From contig CAKONV010000003.1 of assembly GCA_934098295.1 (NCBI GenBank), positions 62,001 to 126,000 of the forward strand: a stretch of 64,000 bases of DNA, given 5' to 3'. The notes under the pieces are model-generated. The model searched no databases and had not been told where the DNA came from. It worked only from the letters and a program-made list of their open reading frames with translations. This DNA is from an uncultured Bacilli bacterium. GTDB lineage: Bacteria; Bacillota_I; Bacilli_A; ML615J-28; CAG-313. This document shows positions 17,535 through 26,284 of this stretch, piece after piece. Both the position numbers and the translations under genes were made by a program. How positions within the stretch are numbered: position 1 is the stretch's first letter; each line of letters opens with the position of its first letter.

Positions 17535-18491
17535 ATGACAGAAAATTATAACAATAAAAAACAAATACCAATATTTTTTGCGTGTGATAATAACTATGCG
17601 CCAATACTAGCTGTAGCATTGACATCTTTAATTGAAAATGCTACAGCTGACAATCTTTATCTTGTAAATATTCTTTGTGGTTCAGATAATGAAAAATTAA
17701 AGGAATTAACTAAAATGTCTACAAATAAGGTGTTAATTAATATTTACGATGTTAGTGATAAAATTTCGGCAATTTCAGATATTTTAGATAATGTTAGAGA
17801 TTATTATACACAAACGATATTTTATCGAATTTTTATTGCTTCATGTTTTCCTCAATATGATAAAGCTATTTATTTAGATAGTGATATTGTTGTTTTGAAT
17901 GATTTAGAAAAATTTTATGATATAGATCTGGGAAATAATATTTTTGGTGCTATTGTTGATGATATTGTTTCTCATAATGAAGACTTTAAAGTTTATACTA
18001 AAGAAGCCGTTGGAGTTGATGCAGATCATTACTTTAATTCTGGTGTTCTTTTAATGAATCTAAAAGCTTTTAGATATAATCAAATTGAAGAAAAATTTAT
18101 TAATACTCTTGTAACTTATGATTTTGATGTTGTTGCATCTGATCAAGACTATCTAAATTATTTGTGTAAAGGAAAAATTAAATATCTAGATAAAAGCTGG
18201 GATTTAATGCCAGTTGAAGAAGAATATCATGGCGAAATTAATTTGATTCACTATAATATGTTCTTAAAACCATGGCATTATGATACCAAATATGATAATT
18301 ATTTTTGGCAATATGCAAAGAAAACTAAATATTATCAAATGCTTAAAGAATGTAAAGAAAATTATGATGAAAGTAAGAAAAAAGAAGATTATGAAGGCGT
18401 AAGCAGAATGGTAAAATTAGCCTACGATATTATTAATTCAAAATATAATTTTGCTTGTACGCTTATGAAAAAGGAAAATAAAGATGAGTGA
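17535..18491 (+). CDS. Glycosyltransferase family 8
   Basis: A 318-residue GT-A fold glycosyltransferase. The N-terminal nucleotide-sugar site reads PIFFACDNNYAPILAVALTS, the metal-binding DxD motif is in YLDSDIVVLND (near residue 118), and HYFNSGVLLMNLK (near 170) is the typical GT8 acceptor-site signature. No membrane segment; likely peripheral on the inner membrane face. GT8 enzymes use UDP-glucose or UDP-galactose to decorate lipids, LPS or wall polymers. The acyltransferase gene overlaps its end by 8 bp, so a glycolipid role is a reasonable inference. AGGAGAAG precedes ATG 17535. Confidence 0.9.
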   Translation: MTENYNNKKQIPIFFACDNNYAPILAVALTSLIENATADNLYLVNILCGSDNEKLKELTKMSTNKVLINIYDVSDKISAISDILDNVRDYYTQTIFYRIFIASCFPQYDKAIYLDSDIVVLNDLEKFYDIDLGNNIFGAIVDDIVSHNEDFKVYTKEAVGVDADHYFNSGVLLMNLKAFRYNQIEEKFINTLVTYDFDVVASDQDYLNYLCKGKIKYLDKSWDLMPVEEEYHGEINLIHYNMFLKPWHYDTKYDNYFWQYAKKTKYYQMLKECKENYDESKKKEDYEGVSRMVKLAYDIINSKYNFACTLMKKENKDE

Positions 18492-19308
18492 AGCAGTTTT
18501 AAGTAAAGAAAGAATAGAAGTTTTAGAACGAATAAAAAAATATGAACAAGAAGGTGGCGATTCCTTTTTTAAGGATGTTGAAAATGATCCAGCTCCTAAA
18601 GAATTAAAACCTGAAGATGTTGATTATTTAAATAAAAAGTTTCTAAATAAAGTAAAAAGATTAGTAGCTTATAAGATTGGAAATGTACTAAGACATAAAG
18701 CTAAGAAAATCTTTCAAATAAAAGTTGAAGGAATTGAAAACGCAAAAGGAATAACTGGAGGGGCTATTATAACTAGTAACCATTTTGCTCATTTTGAGAG
18801 TGCTTGTATTAGTTGTGTTGTAAAAGAATTAAATAAACGTTCAAAATTAAAAATAGTTATTAGAGAAGGAAACTATACGATGCCTGGCCTTTTTGGATTC
18901 TTGTTTAGACATTGTGATACCTTACCTTTAAGTAGTAATCTTGCGACAATGAAACATTTTAATTATGCACTAAGTGATTCACTAAACAATAATCAATTTG
19001 TATTAGTATATCCAGAACAATCTATGTGGTGGAATTATCGTAAACCGCGACCTCAAAAAAGCGGAGCTGCCTATTTTGCTGCTAGAAATAATGTTCCTAT
19101 TATTCCTTGTTTTGTAACCATGAAAGATACTGATAAATTAGATAATGATGGATATCCTATTCAACAATATACTATTCATGTCATGAAACCAATTTTTTCA
19201 GATAATACAAAAACACCAAAGGAAAATGCCATTTCTATGACAGAATTAAATTATCAGTTATGTAAAGAAAAATATGAAGAAGTGTATAATACCAAATTAG
19301 TTTATTAA
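18484..19308 (+). CDS. Lysophospholipid acyltransferase family protein (PlsC-like)
   Basis: A 274-residue acyltransferase. The catalytic box reads SNHFAHFES near residue 99, an H-x4-E variant of the usual H-x4-D, and the glycerol-phosphate binding block is YPEQSMWWNYRKPRPQKSGA near 178-197, in place of PEGTRS. The long hydrophilic N-terminus (about 70 residues) is unusual for PlsC. The changed charge-relay residue suggests either a special acceptor, perhaps the glycolipid made by the overlapping GT8, or lower activity. ATG 18484 overlaps the GT8 gene by 8 bp. Confidence 0.83.
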   Translation: MSEAVLSKERIEVLERIKKYEQEGGDSFFKDVENDPAPKELKPEDVDYLNKKFLNKVKRLVAYKIGNVLRHKAKKIFQIKVEGIENAKGITGGAIITSNHFAHFESACISCVVKELNKRSKLKIVIREGNYTMPGLFGFLFRHCDTLPLSSNLATMKHFNYALSDSLNNNQFVLVYPEQSMWWNYRKPRPQKSGAAYFAARNNVPIIPCFVTMKDTDKLDNDGYPIQQYTIHVMKPIFSDNTKTPKENAISMTELNYQLCKEKYEEVYNTKLVY

Positions 19309-19316
19309 AAAGGTTT

Positions 19317-19369
19317 TAAAACTGATGACTTCTTATGAAAAAAAGTAAGAAAAATTATCAGTTTTTTTA
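19317..19369 (+). terminator. Rho-independent terminator after the acyltransferase
   Basis: AAAACTGAT with ATCAGTTTT forms the base of the stem, an inner CTTCTTA/TAAGAAA extends it, and seven T follow. Confidence 0.8.
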
Positions 19370-19415
19370 TTAAGTTTCATATTGATTAGTGGCTTGTTAG
19401 TCACAATATCGTTTA

Positions 19416-19447
19416 AAAAAGCCCTTTATTAAAAAAGGACTTTTTTT
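19416..19447 (-). terminator. Rho-independent terminator of the GNAT-FakB operon (minus strand)
   Basis: Read on the minus strand the stem is AAAGTCCTTT / AAAGGGCTTT (one U-G pair) with a T-run after it. On the plus strand the same position would be a C-A mismatch, so it serves the minus-strand genes. Confidence 0.75.
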
Positions 19448-19450
19448 ATA

Positions 19451-20569
19451 TTATATTTTTTTGACAAATGCTCTTCTACGCTTGTGAATAACACTATCAA
19501 ATGATTTCCATTGGTTTTGAATATTGTGATTGTCTTCTAAATTAAGGTTGGTTTCAGCATATTCAATTTCTTTGTTTTCAAGCATATCCATAACTGCTGA
19601 TATTAAAGCTGAAGCAATACCTTTCATTTGATATTCTGGTAAAACACCTATAAGGCCTAAATCAATTACATGAGGATGTTTAATGGCATGAAGAAGCCTA
19701 ATAATACCAATGGGAGTTAAGTGACCTTGACATTTATTTATGGCTTTCGCAATGGAAGGAAAACATAATCCAAAGGCTACCACTTTATCATTTTCATCGA
19801 CAATTGTTGCGACATGTTTTTCATTAACAATTAATTTAAAACTTTTAACTAGATTCTCTTTCATTTTTTCGGTGAAAGGCACAGTTTGATAAATATTTTC
19901 ATAAGTTTTATCAACGATTTCAAAGAAATCATCTTGATATTTTTTCAAAAAATCATTAATACTCTTACAATAAGCAATATGTAAATTATATCTTTTTAAC
20001 ATTAGAGAACTTAGTCTTTTTAGTCGTTCATCTCTTTCTTCTTTTAACTTTAGCTTACGCTCAACCCAATCAACTTCTTTAACATAGCCACAATTTTCAA
20101 TTAATCTTTGATAATAATCATAATTGTATTGTTCTTCGAAAGTTGATAATTGATCAAATCCTTCAATCAATAGTCCTTCTCTTTCTAAGTCACTAAAACC
20201 TAAAGGACCAGCAACTTCGTTCATTCCATTACTTTTGGCCCAGGTTTCAACAGCCTGAAATAATTGATTGGCAACATCTTGATTATCAATGCAATCAAAA
20301 CGCGTAAAACGAACTCTTTTTTGATTCCATCTCTCATTGCTAGCATATTGTAAGATACCAGAAATACGTCCCACAATTTTTTTATCATCATAGGCGATAA
20401 AATAGATAGCCTTACTAGTATCATAGTAATGATAGTTCTTGTTGAAAATTTGTTTTTCATCAACATATAGTGGTGGAACAAAATAAGGATTATTGTGGTA
20501 AAGCTTTAAAGGAAAATTTAAAAAATCTTTTTTTTCTTTTCTACTTTTTACTTCTTTAACTATAATCAT
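19451..20569 (-). CDS. GNAT-superfamily N-acetyltransferase-like protein
   Basis: A 372-residue cytoplasmic protein. The N-terminal part (KEFLNFP-type opening, IYFIAYDDKKIVGRISGILQY) has a GNAT-like strand pattern; the C-terminal half ends with a second acyl-CoA-fold segment, IGVLPEYQMKGIASALISAVMD near residue 316, which is the pyrophosphate-binding motif A (Q-x-x-G-I-A). The family is common in anaerobic bacteria and has no agreed substrate. It is cotranscribed with FakB (6-bp gap), which points towards fatty-acid or acyl-transfer metabolism, by context only. Confidence 0.75.
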   Translation of the reverse strand: MIIVKEVKSRKEKKDFLNFPLKLYHNNPYFVPPLYVDEKQIFNKNYHYYDTSKAIYFIAYDDKKIVGRISGILQYASNERWNQKRVRFTRFDCIDNQDVANQLFQAVETWAKSNGMNEVAGPLGFSDLEREGLLIEGFDQLSTFEEQYNYDYYQRLIENCGYVKEVDWVERKLKLKEERDERLKRLSSLMLKRYNLHIAYCKSINDFLKKYQDDFFEIVDKTYENIYQTVPFTEKMKENLVKSFKLIVNEKHVATIVDENDKVVAFGLCFPSIAKAINKCQGHLTPIGIIRLLHAIKHPHVIDLGLIGVLPEYQMKGIASALISAVMDMLENKEIEYAETNLNLEDNHNIQNQWKSFDSVIHKRRRAFVKKI

Positions 20570-20575
20570 TTCTTT

Positions 20576-21445
20576 TTACCTATGAATAGCATAAAAACTA
20601 ACACCTACACCAGAAGGACCACAATGACTACCAGCGGTAGGATTGACCATTATGTATTCAATGTTTAGTTTATTGTTAAATTTATTTTGTAAAGCATCTC
20701 CAAGTAGTTGTGGAATGTCACCAGCGTCAGTATGACCAATGACGATTAAATGTTTTTCAAGATCAACTCCTAAAGTAGTAACATACTTTACTAAACATTC
20801 GATGGCAGCTTTACGACCACGTTCTTTACCAATACTTACTAGTTTACCTTCATTGTTCAAATATATTATAGGTTTAATTCCAATTAATGAACCCATTATG
20901 GCACTAAAATTACTGATTCGGCCACTACGCTTAAAGAACTTTAAATCTTCCGCAAAGAAATACATTGCATAATGGTCAACATTTTCTTTAGCCCATTTTA
21001 ATAGCTCATCAAGGTTCTTTCCTTCTAAATATAATTTTCCAATTTCTTTTACAATGATATAACTACCAATTGTAATAGCTTTTGTATCAATTGTATAAAA
21101 TTTACGTTCAGGATATTTTTCTTTCAAATCTTCAATAGCGATATTTAAGGCATTGAAAGTTCCACTCATTTCTTTGGAAAAATGAACATACAAAATATCA
21201 TCACCATTTCTAAAAAATGGTTCAAAATACTCATAATATTTTTCAGGACTTAAAGCAGAAGTCTTAGGAATAGTTCCGTTTCTTAACATAGTGTAGAAGG
21301 TTTTATAGTCAAACGATGTAAAATCTTCATAAGGATAGATTTCTTTTCCGTCGATAGAATAAGGCATACTAATTAAATGATAGCCAAATTTTTTAGCTTC
21401 AGCGGGTGTGAAATCAGTATCAGTATCTGTAAATAATATTAACAT
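20576..21445 (-). CDS. fakB: DegV family fatty-acid-binding protein (FakB)
   Basis: A 289-residue DegV-fold protein that holds a fatty acid while FakA phosphorylates it, feeding acyl phosphate into PlsX/PlsY phospholipid synthesis. Seen: the N-terminal TDTDTDFTPAEAKKFG, a YPYEDF loop, KTSALSPEKYYEYFE (where the usual pattern is TSQPSP), SKEMSGTFNAL contacting the fatty-acid carboxylate, and FKRSGRIS near residue 170. It is divergent from plsX, a meaningful pairing. Translation starts at ATG 21445; the ribosome site is only AGAGAGA. fakA was not seen in this window. Confidence 0.88.
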   Translation of the reverse strand: MLILFTDTDTDFTPAEAKKFGYHLISMPYSIDGKEIYPYEDFTSFDYKTFYTMLRNGTIPKTSALSPEKYYEYFEPFFRNGDDILYVHFSKEMSGTFNALNIAIEDLKEKYPERKFYTIDTKAITIGSYIIVKEIGKLYLEGKNLDELLKWAKENVDHYAMYFFAEDLKFFKRSGRISNFSAIMGSLIGIKPIIYLNNEGKLVSIGKERGRKAAIECLVKYVTTLGVDLEKHLIVIGHTDAGDIPQLLGDALQNKFNNKLNIEYIMVNPTAGSHCGPSGVGVSFYAIHR

Positions 21446-21487
21446 ATAAATTATCTCTCTTTCTTTTTTAATTAATCCCCCCCCTAT

Positions 21488-21516
21488 ATAATATCATTTT
21501 AATTAAAATTTGTCAA
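21488..21516 (-). promoter_or_regulatory. Sigma-A promoter of the FakB operon, with G8 tract at the start site
   Basis: On the minus strand TTGACA (21516-21511), 17-bp spacer, TATTAT (21493-21488). Three bases after the -10 box comes a run of eight G (21484-21477 on the minus strand), so transcription should start inside the run. Confidence 0.88.
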
Positions 21517-21626
21517 ATTTGGACAAAAACATTAAAAGAAAAAATAAAAAAAACATTAATTTACTTTAAAATAAATTTGAAATATAGTATAATAGTAAAA
21601 AAGTAAAAAAAGTAGAGGTAAAACGT

Positions 21627-22643
21627 ATGATTAAAATTGTACTAGATGCTTTTGGTGGCGATAGAAGCCCCGTTGTAAATGTTGAGGGTGCTGTAAAAGC
21701 AGTTAATGAAAAACAAGATATGCATGTAATTTTAACGGGCGATAAAGAAAGATTAGAAGATTTATTAAAAAAATATGAGTATGACAAGGAAAGAATAAGT
21801 ATAGTACATGCCCCTGAAGTTATCTCATGTAATGATAAACCTACCGAAGCTATAAGAAATAAAAAAGATAGTTCTTTAGTTAAGGCTATTGAAATATTAA
21901 AAGAAGATGATGAAGTAAAAGCCTTAGTAAGTGTTGGATCAACAGGTGCTGTACTTGCTGGTGCCGTATTAAAAGTTGGTAGAATTAAAGGTGTAAAAAG
22001 ACCAGCTTTTTGTCCGATTTTACCAACAATGCCAGGTGGTATTGTCGGTGTTTGTGATAGTGGCGCCAATGTTGATTGTGATTCACTTCAATTACACCAA
22101 TTCGCAGTTATGGGAAGCTTATATTTAGAAAAAGCTTATGGTATTAAAAATCCGCGTGTTGCTTTACTTAACATTGGAACGGAAGAAGAAAAAGGCGATA
22201 GTTTAAGAAAAGAAACTTATCAATTGTTGAAAAATGATTCTTCAATAAACTTTGTGGGCAATATGGAAGGAAGAGACTTGTTAAGTGGAAAGTACGATTT
22301 GATTGTTGCCGATGGATTTGCTGGAAATGTCTTGATTAAAACTACTGAAGGTACAAGCATCGAATTGATGAAAATGTTAAAAGAAATTCTTACATCAAGT
22401 TTTAAAGCGAAAATGGGTGCTCTTTTAGTAAAAGACAAAGTAATGGAACTAAAAAACAAGATGGATTACAATAATTATGGTGGTGGTGTAATGTTAGGCG
22501 TTTCTAAAACCGTAATTAAGGGCCATGGAAGCAGTAAATCTTCAGCCATTTATCATTGTCTTATCCAAGCCTATAACATTGAAAAAGAAAATTTAAGAGA
22601 AGCTATTTCGGAAGCTATTACTAATAGAACGATAAGTGAATAA
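21627..22643 (+). CDS. plsX: Phosphate acyltransferase PlsX
   Basis: A 338-residue soluble or peripheral enzyme that interconverts acyl-ACP and acyl phosphate, the donor for PlsY. The signature DAFGGDRSPVVNVEGAVKA opens the protein, followed by MGTAVDA-equivalent VSVGSTGAVLAGAV near residue 107 and the PTMPGG and GNVLIKTTEG segments. AGAGG precedes ATG 21627, and TATAAT at 21588-21593 is the probable -10 box with a poor -35. No FapR box was recognised. Together with divergent fakB it suggests use of exogenous fatty acids, since no fatty-acid synthesis gene is seen here. Confidence 0.95.
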   Translation: MIKIVLDAFGGDRSPVVNVEGAVKAVNEKQDMHVILTGDKERLEDLLKKYEYDKERISIVHAPEVISCNDKPTEAIRNKKDSSLVKAIEILKEDDEVKALVSVGSTGAVLAGAVLKVGRIKGVKRPAFCPILPTMPGGIVGVCDSGANVDCDSLQLHQFAVMGSLYLEKAYGIKNPRVALLNIGTEEEKGDSLRKETYQLLKNDSSINFVGNMEGRDLLSGKYDLIVADGFAGNVLIKTTEGTSIELMKMLKEILTSSFKAKMGALLVKDKVMELKNKMDYNNYGGGVMLGVSKTVIKGHGSSKSSAIYHCLIQAYNIEKENLREAISEAITNRTISE

Positions 22644-22687
22644 TTTAATTTAAGAAAAAAATGGTTATTTAATTATAATCTATTCAG

Positions 22688-22716
22688 TTTACATTAAAGA
22701 TAAAATTTGATATAAT
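22688..22716 (+). promoter_or_regulatory. Sigma-A promoter of the alpha/beta hydrolase gene
   Basis: TTTACA (22688-22693), 17-bp spacer, TATAAT (22711-22716). Confidence 0.85.
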
Positions 22717-22755
22717 ATTGTGAATGTAAAAATATATGAAAAGGAATGAAAGAAT

Positions 22756-23700
22756 ATGAATCCATGGCTGTTAGTCCTAATTATTATTTTAGCATTGTTA
22801 GCACTAATCATTTATAGTTTTTGTAAAACTTATCATAAAGCATTTAGAAGAGCTAAACCCCTTCCACCATATGAATTAAAATGTAAGAACCGATTATATG
22901 CTTATCAAAGGGCTTTAATAAGAAATTATAACTGGTATATTAGTATGCCTAAAAAAACTATTACAGTATCAGCTAGTGATAATATGAAATTTAAAGCTAG
23001 TCTTTTAAAAAATCCTAATAATGATTCCCTTCTTCCCACGGTAATTCTATTTTGTCATGGTTGGCACGGAAGTGGTGAAGTAGACATTAGTTATTTTGGA
23101 TCTTGTTTGTATGATTTAGGATATGATATGTTTGTTATTGACCATGAAGGTCATGGAGAAAGTGATGGTAGATGCATTGAATTTGGCGTTCATGCTCGTA
23201 AAAATATTCCATTATGGGTGAATGCGGTTAATAAAGTTTACAATCACAAATGTAAAATAATTTTGTTTGGCATATCAATGGGTGGTAATGAAGTTTTACT
23301 AAATGCCGACCAAGAAATGGAAAATGTAAAAGCAATTATTGCTGATGCCGGATTTACTAGTGCTTATGAACAAATGAAATATTCTATTGATGTTAAAGCT
23401 AAATTAAGTTGGCTATTTATGCCAGCAATTACAACGACAGCTCTTTTAGTAGACCATTTAAATTTAAAAAAATATAGCACTATTAATACATTAAAAAGCA
23501 GCAAATATCCAGTTTTATTCATTCATGGTGATATGGATAATATTGTTCCTATTGAAATGACTTATAGAAATTACGAAAATTGTTCTTCAGAAAAAGAATT
23601 ATATGTTATTAAAAATGCTGGTCATGTTCTTTCTTATTTAGTAGCTAAAGAAAAATATATTGAAACTGTAAAAAAATTTATTAATAAATATGTTAATTAA
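22756..23700 (+). CDS. Membrane-anchored alpha/beta hydrolase
   Basis: A 314-residue serine hydrolase with one N-terminal membrane helix (residues 3-22), so the catalytic domain is probably extracytoplasmic. The oxyanion region is FCHGWHGSGEVDIS, the nucleophile elbow GISMGGNE (Ser near residue 175, G-x-S-x-G), the acid Asp in HGDMDNIVP and the catalytic His in NAGHVLSY. It resembles the YqkD/BAAT-like hydrolases found in Firmicutes; substrate unknown, perhaps an ester or peptide at the cell surface. AAAGGA precedes ATG 22756. The DUF308 membrane protein follows after 15 bp. Confidence 0.87.
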   Translation: MNPWLLVLIIILALLALIIYSFCKTYHKAFRRAKPLPPYELKCKNRLYAYQRALIRNYNWYISMPKKTITVSASDNMKFKASLLKNPNNDSLLPTVILFCHGWHGSGEVDISYFGSCLYDLGYDMFVIDHEGHGESDGRCIEFGVHARKNIPLWVNAVNKVYNHKCKIILFGISMGGNEVLLNADQEMENVKAIIADAGFTSAYEQMKYSIDVKAKLSWLFMPAITTTALLVDHLNLKKYSTINTLKSSKYPVLFIHGDMDNIVPIEMTYRNYENCSSEKELYVIKNAGHVLSYLVAKEKYIETVKKFINKYVN

Positions 23701-23715
23701 AAAGAGGAAAAAATT

Positions 23716-24213
23716 ATGAAACAAATTAAAGTTAACGATAAAAATAGTAAATTAATTGAAGCCGTTATTACAATCCTACTTGGGGTTTTATGTATTACCC
23801 TTAAAGGACAAATAATTAGCATTGCGTTAACAATCCTTGGCGTTGTTTTAATCGTTTTAGGTATTTTAGACATTGTTAATTCCGTCCTAAATATGGGTAT
23901 TATTAAGATTGTTGTTGGTGCAGTAGTAATCGTTTTTGGTTGGGCATTCGTTACGGTTGCCTTATATGTAATCGGTGTGCTTTTAATTCTTTATGGACTA
24001 TTAGCGCTAGTTAATAAGATTAAAGCGAGAGTCCATTATACAAATGTAGTATCAACAGTAATATCATATTCGGTACAAGTTGTTAGCATTATTATTGGCT
24101 TGTTTCTACTTTTCAATCAAGGTGGAACTGTTAATTGGGTATTCATCGTAGCTGGAATCTTTTCAATAATTGAAGGCTTGTTGCTACTTGTTGATGCATG
24201 CAAAAAAGATTAA
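23716..24213 (+). CDS. DUF308 (HdeD-like) membrane protein
   Basis: A 165-residue protein made almost entirely of six short hydrophobic segments with Gly-rich turns (LGVLCITLKG, LGVVLIVLGILDIVNSV, AGIFSIIEGLLLLVD), the internal repeat of DUF308. A short basic N-terminus and a KKD tail lie in the cytoplasm. Function unknown; E. coli HdeD is linked to acid stress. It is the second gene of the hydrolase operon (15-bp gap, AAGAGG upstream). Confidence 0.82.
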   Translation: MKQIKVNDKNSKLIEAVITILLGVLCITLKGQIISIALTILGVVLIVLGILDIVNSVLNMGIIKIVVGAVVIVFGWAFVTVALYVIGVLLILYGLLALVNKIKARVHYTNVVSTVISYSVQVVSIIIGLFLLFNQGGTVNWVFIVAGIFSIIEGLLLLVDACKKD

Positions 24214-24246
24214 AGTAAAAAATAGGTAAATTTAAGAAATGATATG

Positions 24247-24311
24247 ATGTCTCTAAAGTAGACAGTGAATAAAAATAAAATTATTCACTATTTACTTTGA
24301 AGACATTTTTA
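24247..24311 (+). terminator. Long hairpin (26-bp arms) between DUF308 and mntP remnant
   Basis: Arms at 24247-24272 and 24281-24306 pair over 26 positions with about four mismatches, with an 8-nt loop and five T after it. It can act as terminator of the hydrolase operon. Arms this long are unusual for a terminator and the hairpin lies exactly where the 5' end of mntP is missing. Confidence 0.75.
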
Positions 24312-24313
24312 TT

Positions 24314-24813
24314 ATGGGAAGAAAACCTAAATTTACAAAAGAAACAAAAATGAAAATTAATAAAACAATATTGATAACTTTTATTTTTGGCTTTTTTCAA
24401 GCTCTTATGCCTCTAATTGGTTATTTTGTAGGTCATGCTATTTTGAATTTAATTGAAAAATTTATTCCTTGGATGGCTTTTGTCTTATTGTTATTTGTTG
24501 GTATTAAAATGATTATTGAGACCGTAAAAGGAAATGATGATGAAACAAACGATAAAGCTCTTTTAACATTTAAAACTTTACTTGTTCAAGGCGTCGCTAC
24601 ATCCATTGATGCTTTATCAGTTGGTTTAACATTTGCTGATTATAGTGTTTCTTTAGCCATTATCTTAGCTTTAATAATTGCTGTTGTTACTTTTATAATC
24701 TTTTTTGTTGCGTATTTATTGGTAAAAAATTTGGTAGTAAAGCAGAAATTGCTGGTGGTATTATTTTAATACTTATTGGCATTGAAATATTCTTTGAAAA
24801 AATGTTTTTTTAG
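24314..24813 (+). pseudogene. mntP: mntP manganese efflux pump, 5'-truncated and frameshifted
   Basis: MntP (DUF204) normally has six helices in about 190 residues and exports Mn2+. Here the first helix with its SMDAFAVS motif is absent; similarity begins at KINKTILITFIFGFFQALMPLIG (from about 24350) and includes the second acidic motif ATSIDALSVGLTFAD. Near 24712-24720 the frame is lost: the original frame ends in KQKLLVVLF, while the next frame reads GKKFGSKAEIAGG and ends EKMFF at TAG 24811. A one-base deletion restores a normal C-terminus. With both ends damaged the gene is most probably dead. A sequencing error could explain the frameshift but not the missing helix. Confidence 0.85.
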
Positions 24814-24837
24814 GTCTAAAAGAACTAATTCTTTTTA

Positions 24838-24866
24838 TTGACTTAAACTATAATTAATGATAAAAT
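24838..24866 (+). promoter_or_regulatory. Sigma-A promoter of trkA-trkH
   Basis: TTGACT (24838-24843), 17-bp spacer, TAAAAT (24861-24866). A perfect inverted repeat begins inside the -10 box. Confidence 0.8.
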
Positions 24867-24896
24867 ATCTATGCAAAAATATGCATAGATATTTTT
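24864..24896 (+). promoter_or_regulatory. Perfect 12-bp inverted repeat over the trkA start site (operator or terminator)
   Basis: AATATCTATGCA (24864-24875) and TGCATAGATATT (24882-24893) flank a 6-nt loop and are followed by a T-run. It overlaps the -10 box and the expected transcription start, so as DNA it looks like an operator. As RNA it could end transcription coming from mntP. Confidence 0.6.
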
Positions 24897-24922
24897 AAAA
24901 AAATAACTTATGGAGGTGTGGT

Positions 24923-26278
24923 GTGAAGATAGTAGTAATTGGTGATGGTAAAGTTGGTAAAGCCATTGTTGAACATATTTGTCAAGAAGACCATGATGTT
25001 GTAATTATCGATAATAATCCTAACGTTATTGAACAAATGGTTAATAGATATGATGTTATGGGTATTTGTGGTAATGGTGCAAATTATGAAATTCAAAAGA
25101 GTGCACATACAGATAAAGCAGATATAGTTGTTGCTGCTACAGCAAGTGATGAAATTAATATTTTATCATGCTTCGTCGCAAGACAACTAGGGGCTAAGTC
25201 AACGATAGCTCGTGTTAGAAATTATGATTATAATAGCCAAATTGAACTTATGAAAAAAGATCTAGGAATTACCATGACAATTAATCCTGAAGCGGAAGCA
25301 TCTAATGAGATTATGAATATTGTAAACTTTCCAGAAGCTATTAGAGTTGATAGTTTTGGTGACGGTAACGTTGATTTGGTTGAACTATATATTCCTGAAT
25401 CTAGTCCTTTAATTGGAAAATCTTTGTCTTCAATTCATACTGAATATAAGGTTAAAATTCTTGTTTGTGCCGTTCAAAGAGATGAAGAAGTCTTTATCCC
25501 AACAGGTAGTTTTACTTTTCATGCTAAAGATAAAATACATATTACCGCTAGTAGGGATATGATTAAAATTTTCTTAAACAAACTTGGTCTTATTGAAACT
25601 AAAATTAAAAATGTTTTAATCATTGGTGGTGGAAAAATTACCATTTATTTAGCCGAGGCGTTATTAAAAAGTCGTTATAATGTAAAAATTATTGAAAAAG
25701 AATATGATCATTGTGTTTACTTAAGTACAATTTTGCCTAACGCAACGATTATTCATGGTGATGGATCTGATCAAAACATCTTAAAAGAAGAAGGCATTGG
25801 TGATACGGATGCTTTAATTTGTTTAACTGGTTCCGATGAAGAAAATATAATAATATCGATGTATGCATACAAAGAAAAAGTTAAAAAGATTATTACAAAA
25901 GTAAATACTCCAAGTTTTGCTAGTTTACTTGAAACAATAGGTGTTGCTAGTGTTATTTCACCTAAAGAAATTACTTCTTCAAAAATCATTCGTTACGTAA
26001 GAAGCTCAGCTAATAAGCATGGTAGTAATATTCTTACTCTTTATAAACTCGTTAATAACCGTGTTGAAGCTGTAGAATTTTTGGCTAAAGAAAACAGTCG
26101 CGTTTTAAATATTCCATTAAAAGATATTAAGTTAAAACAAAAGATTTTGATAACATCTATTATTAGAAATAATGAAGTTATAATTCCTAGTGGTATGGAC
26201 TATATAATGGCTAATGATAGAGTAATCGTTGTTACTGATGGACAGTATCTAGATGATTTAAATGACATTTTGGAGTGA
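24923..26278 (+). CDS. trkA: Trk potassium uptake regulatory subunit TrkA
   Basis: A 451-residue cytoplasmic NAD(H)-binding gating subunit of the Trk K+ channel. It contains two full RCK units: a Rossmann domain MKIVVIGDGKVGKAIV (residues 1-16) with an RCK_C domain, then a second Rossmann domain VLIIGGGKITIYLAEALL (near 232) with another RCK_C domain. The start is GTG 24923, 6 nt after GGAGG (24912-24916); no in-frame ATG fits. trkH begins 6 bp downstream. Confidence 0.95.
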   Translation: MKIVVIGDGKVGKAIVEHICQEDHDVVIIDNNPNVIEQMVNRYDVMGICGNGANYEIQKSAHTDKADIVVAATASDEINILSCFVARQLGAKSTIARVRNYDYNSQIELMKKDLGITMTINPEAEASNEIMNIVNFPEAIRVDSFGDGNVDLVELYIPESSPLIGKSLSSIHTEYKVKILVCAVQRDEEVFIPTGSFTFHAKDKIHITASRDMIKIFLNKLGLIETKIKNVLIIGGGKITIYLAEALLKSRYNVKIIEKEYDHCVYLSTILPNATIIHGDGSDQNILKEEGIGDTDALICLTGSDEENIIISMYAYKEKVKKIITKVNTPSFASLLETIGVASVISPKEITSSKIIRYVRSSANKHGSNILTLYKLVNNRVEAVEFLAKENSRVLNIPLKDIKLKQKILITSIIRNNEVIIPSGMDYIMANDRVIVVTDGQYLDDLNDILE

Positions 26279-26284
26279 TAAAAT

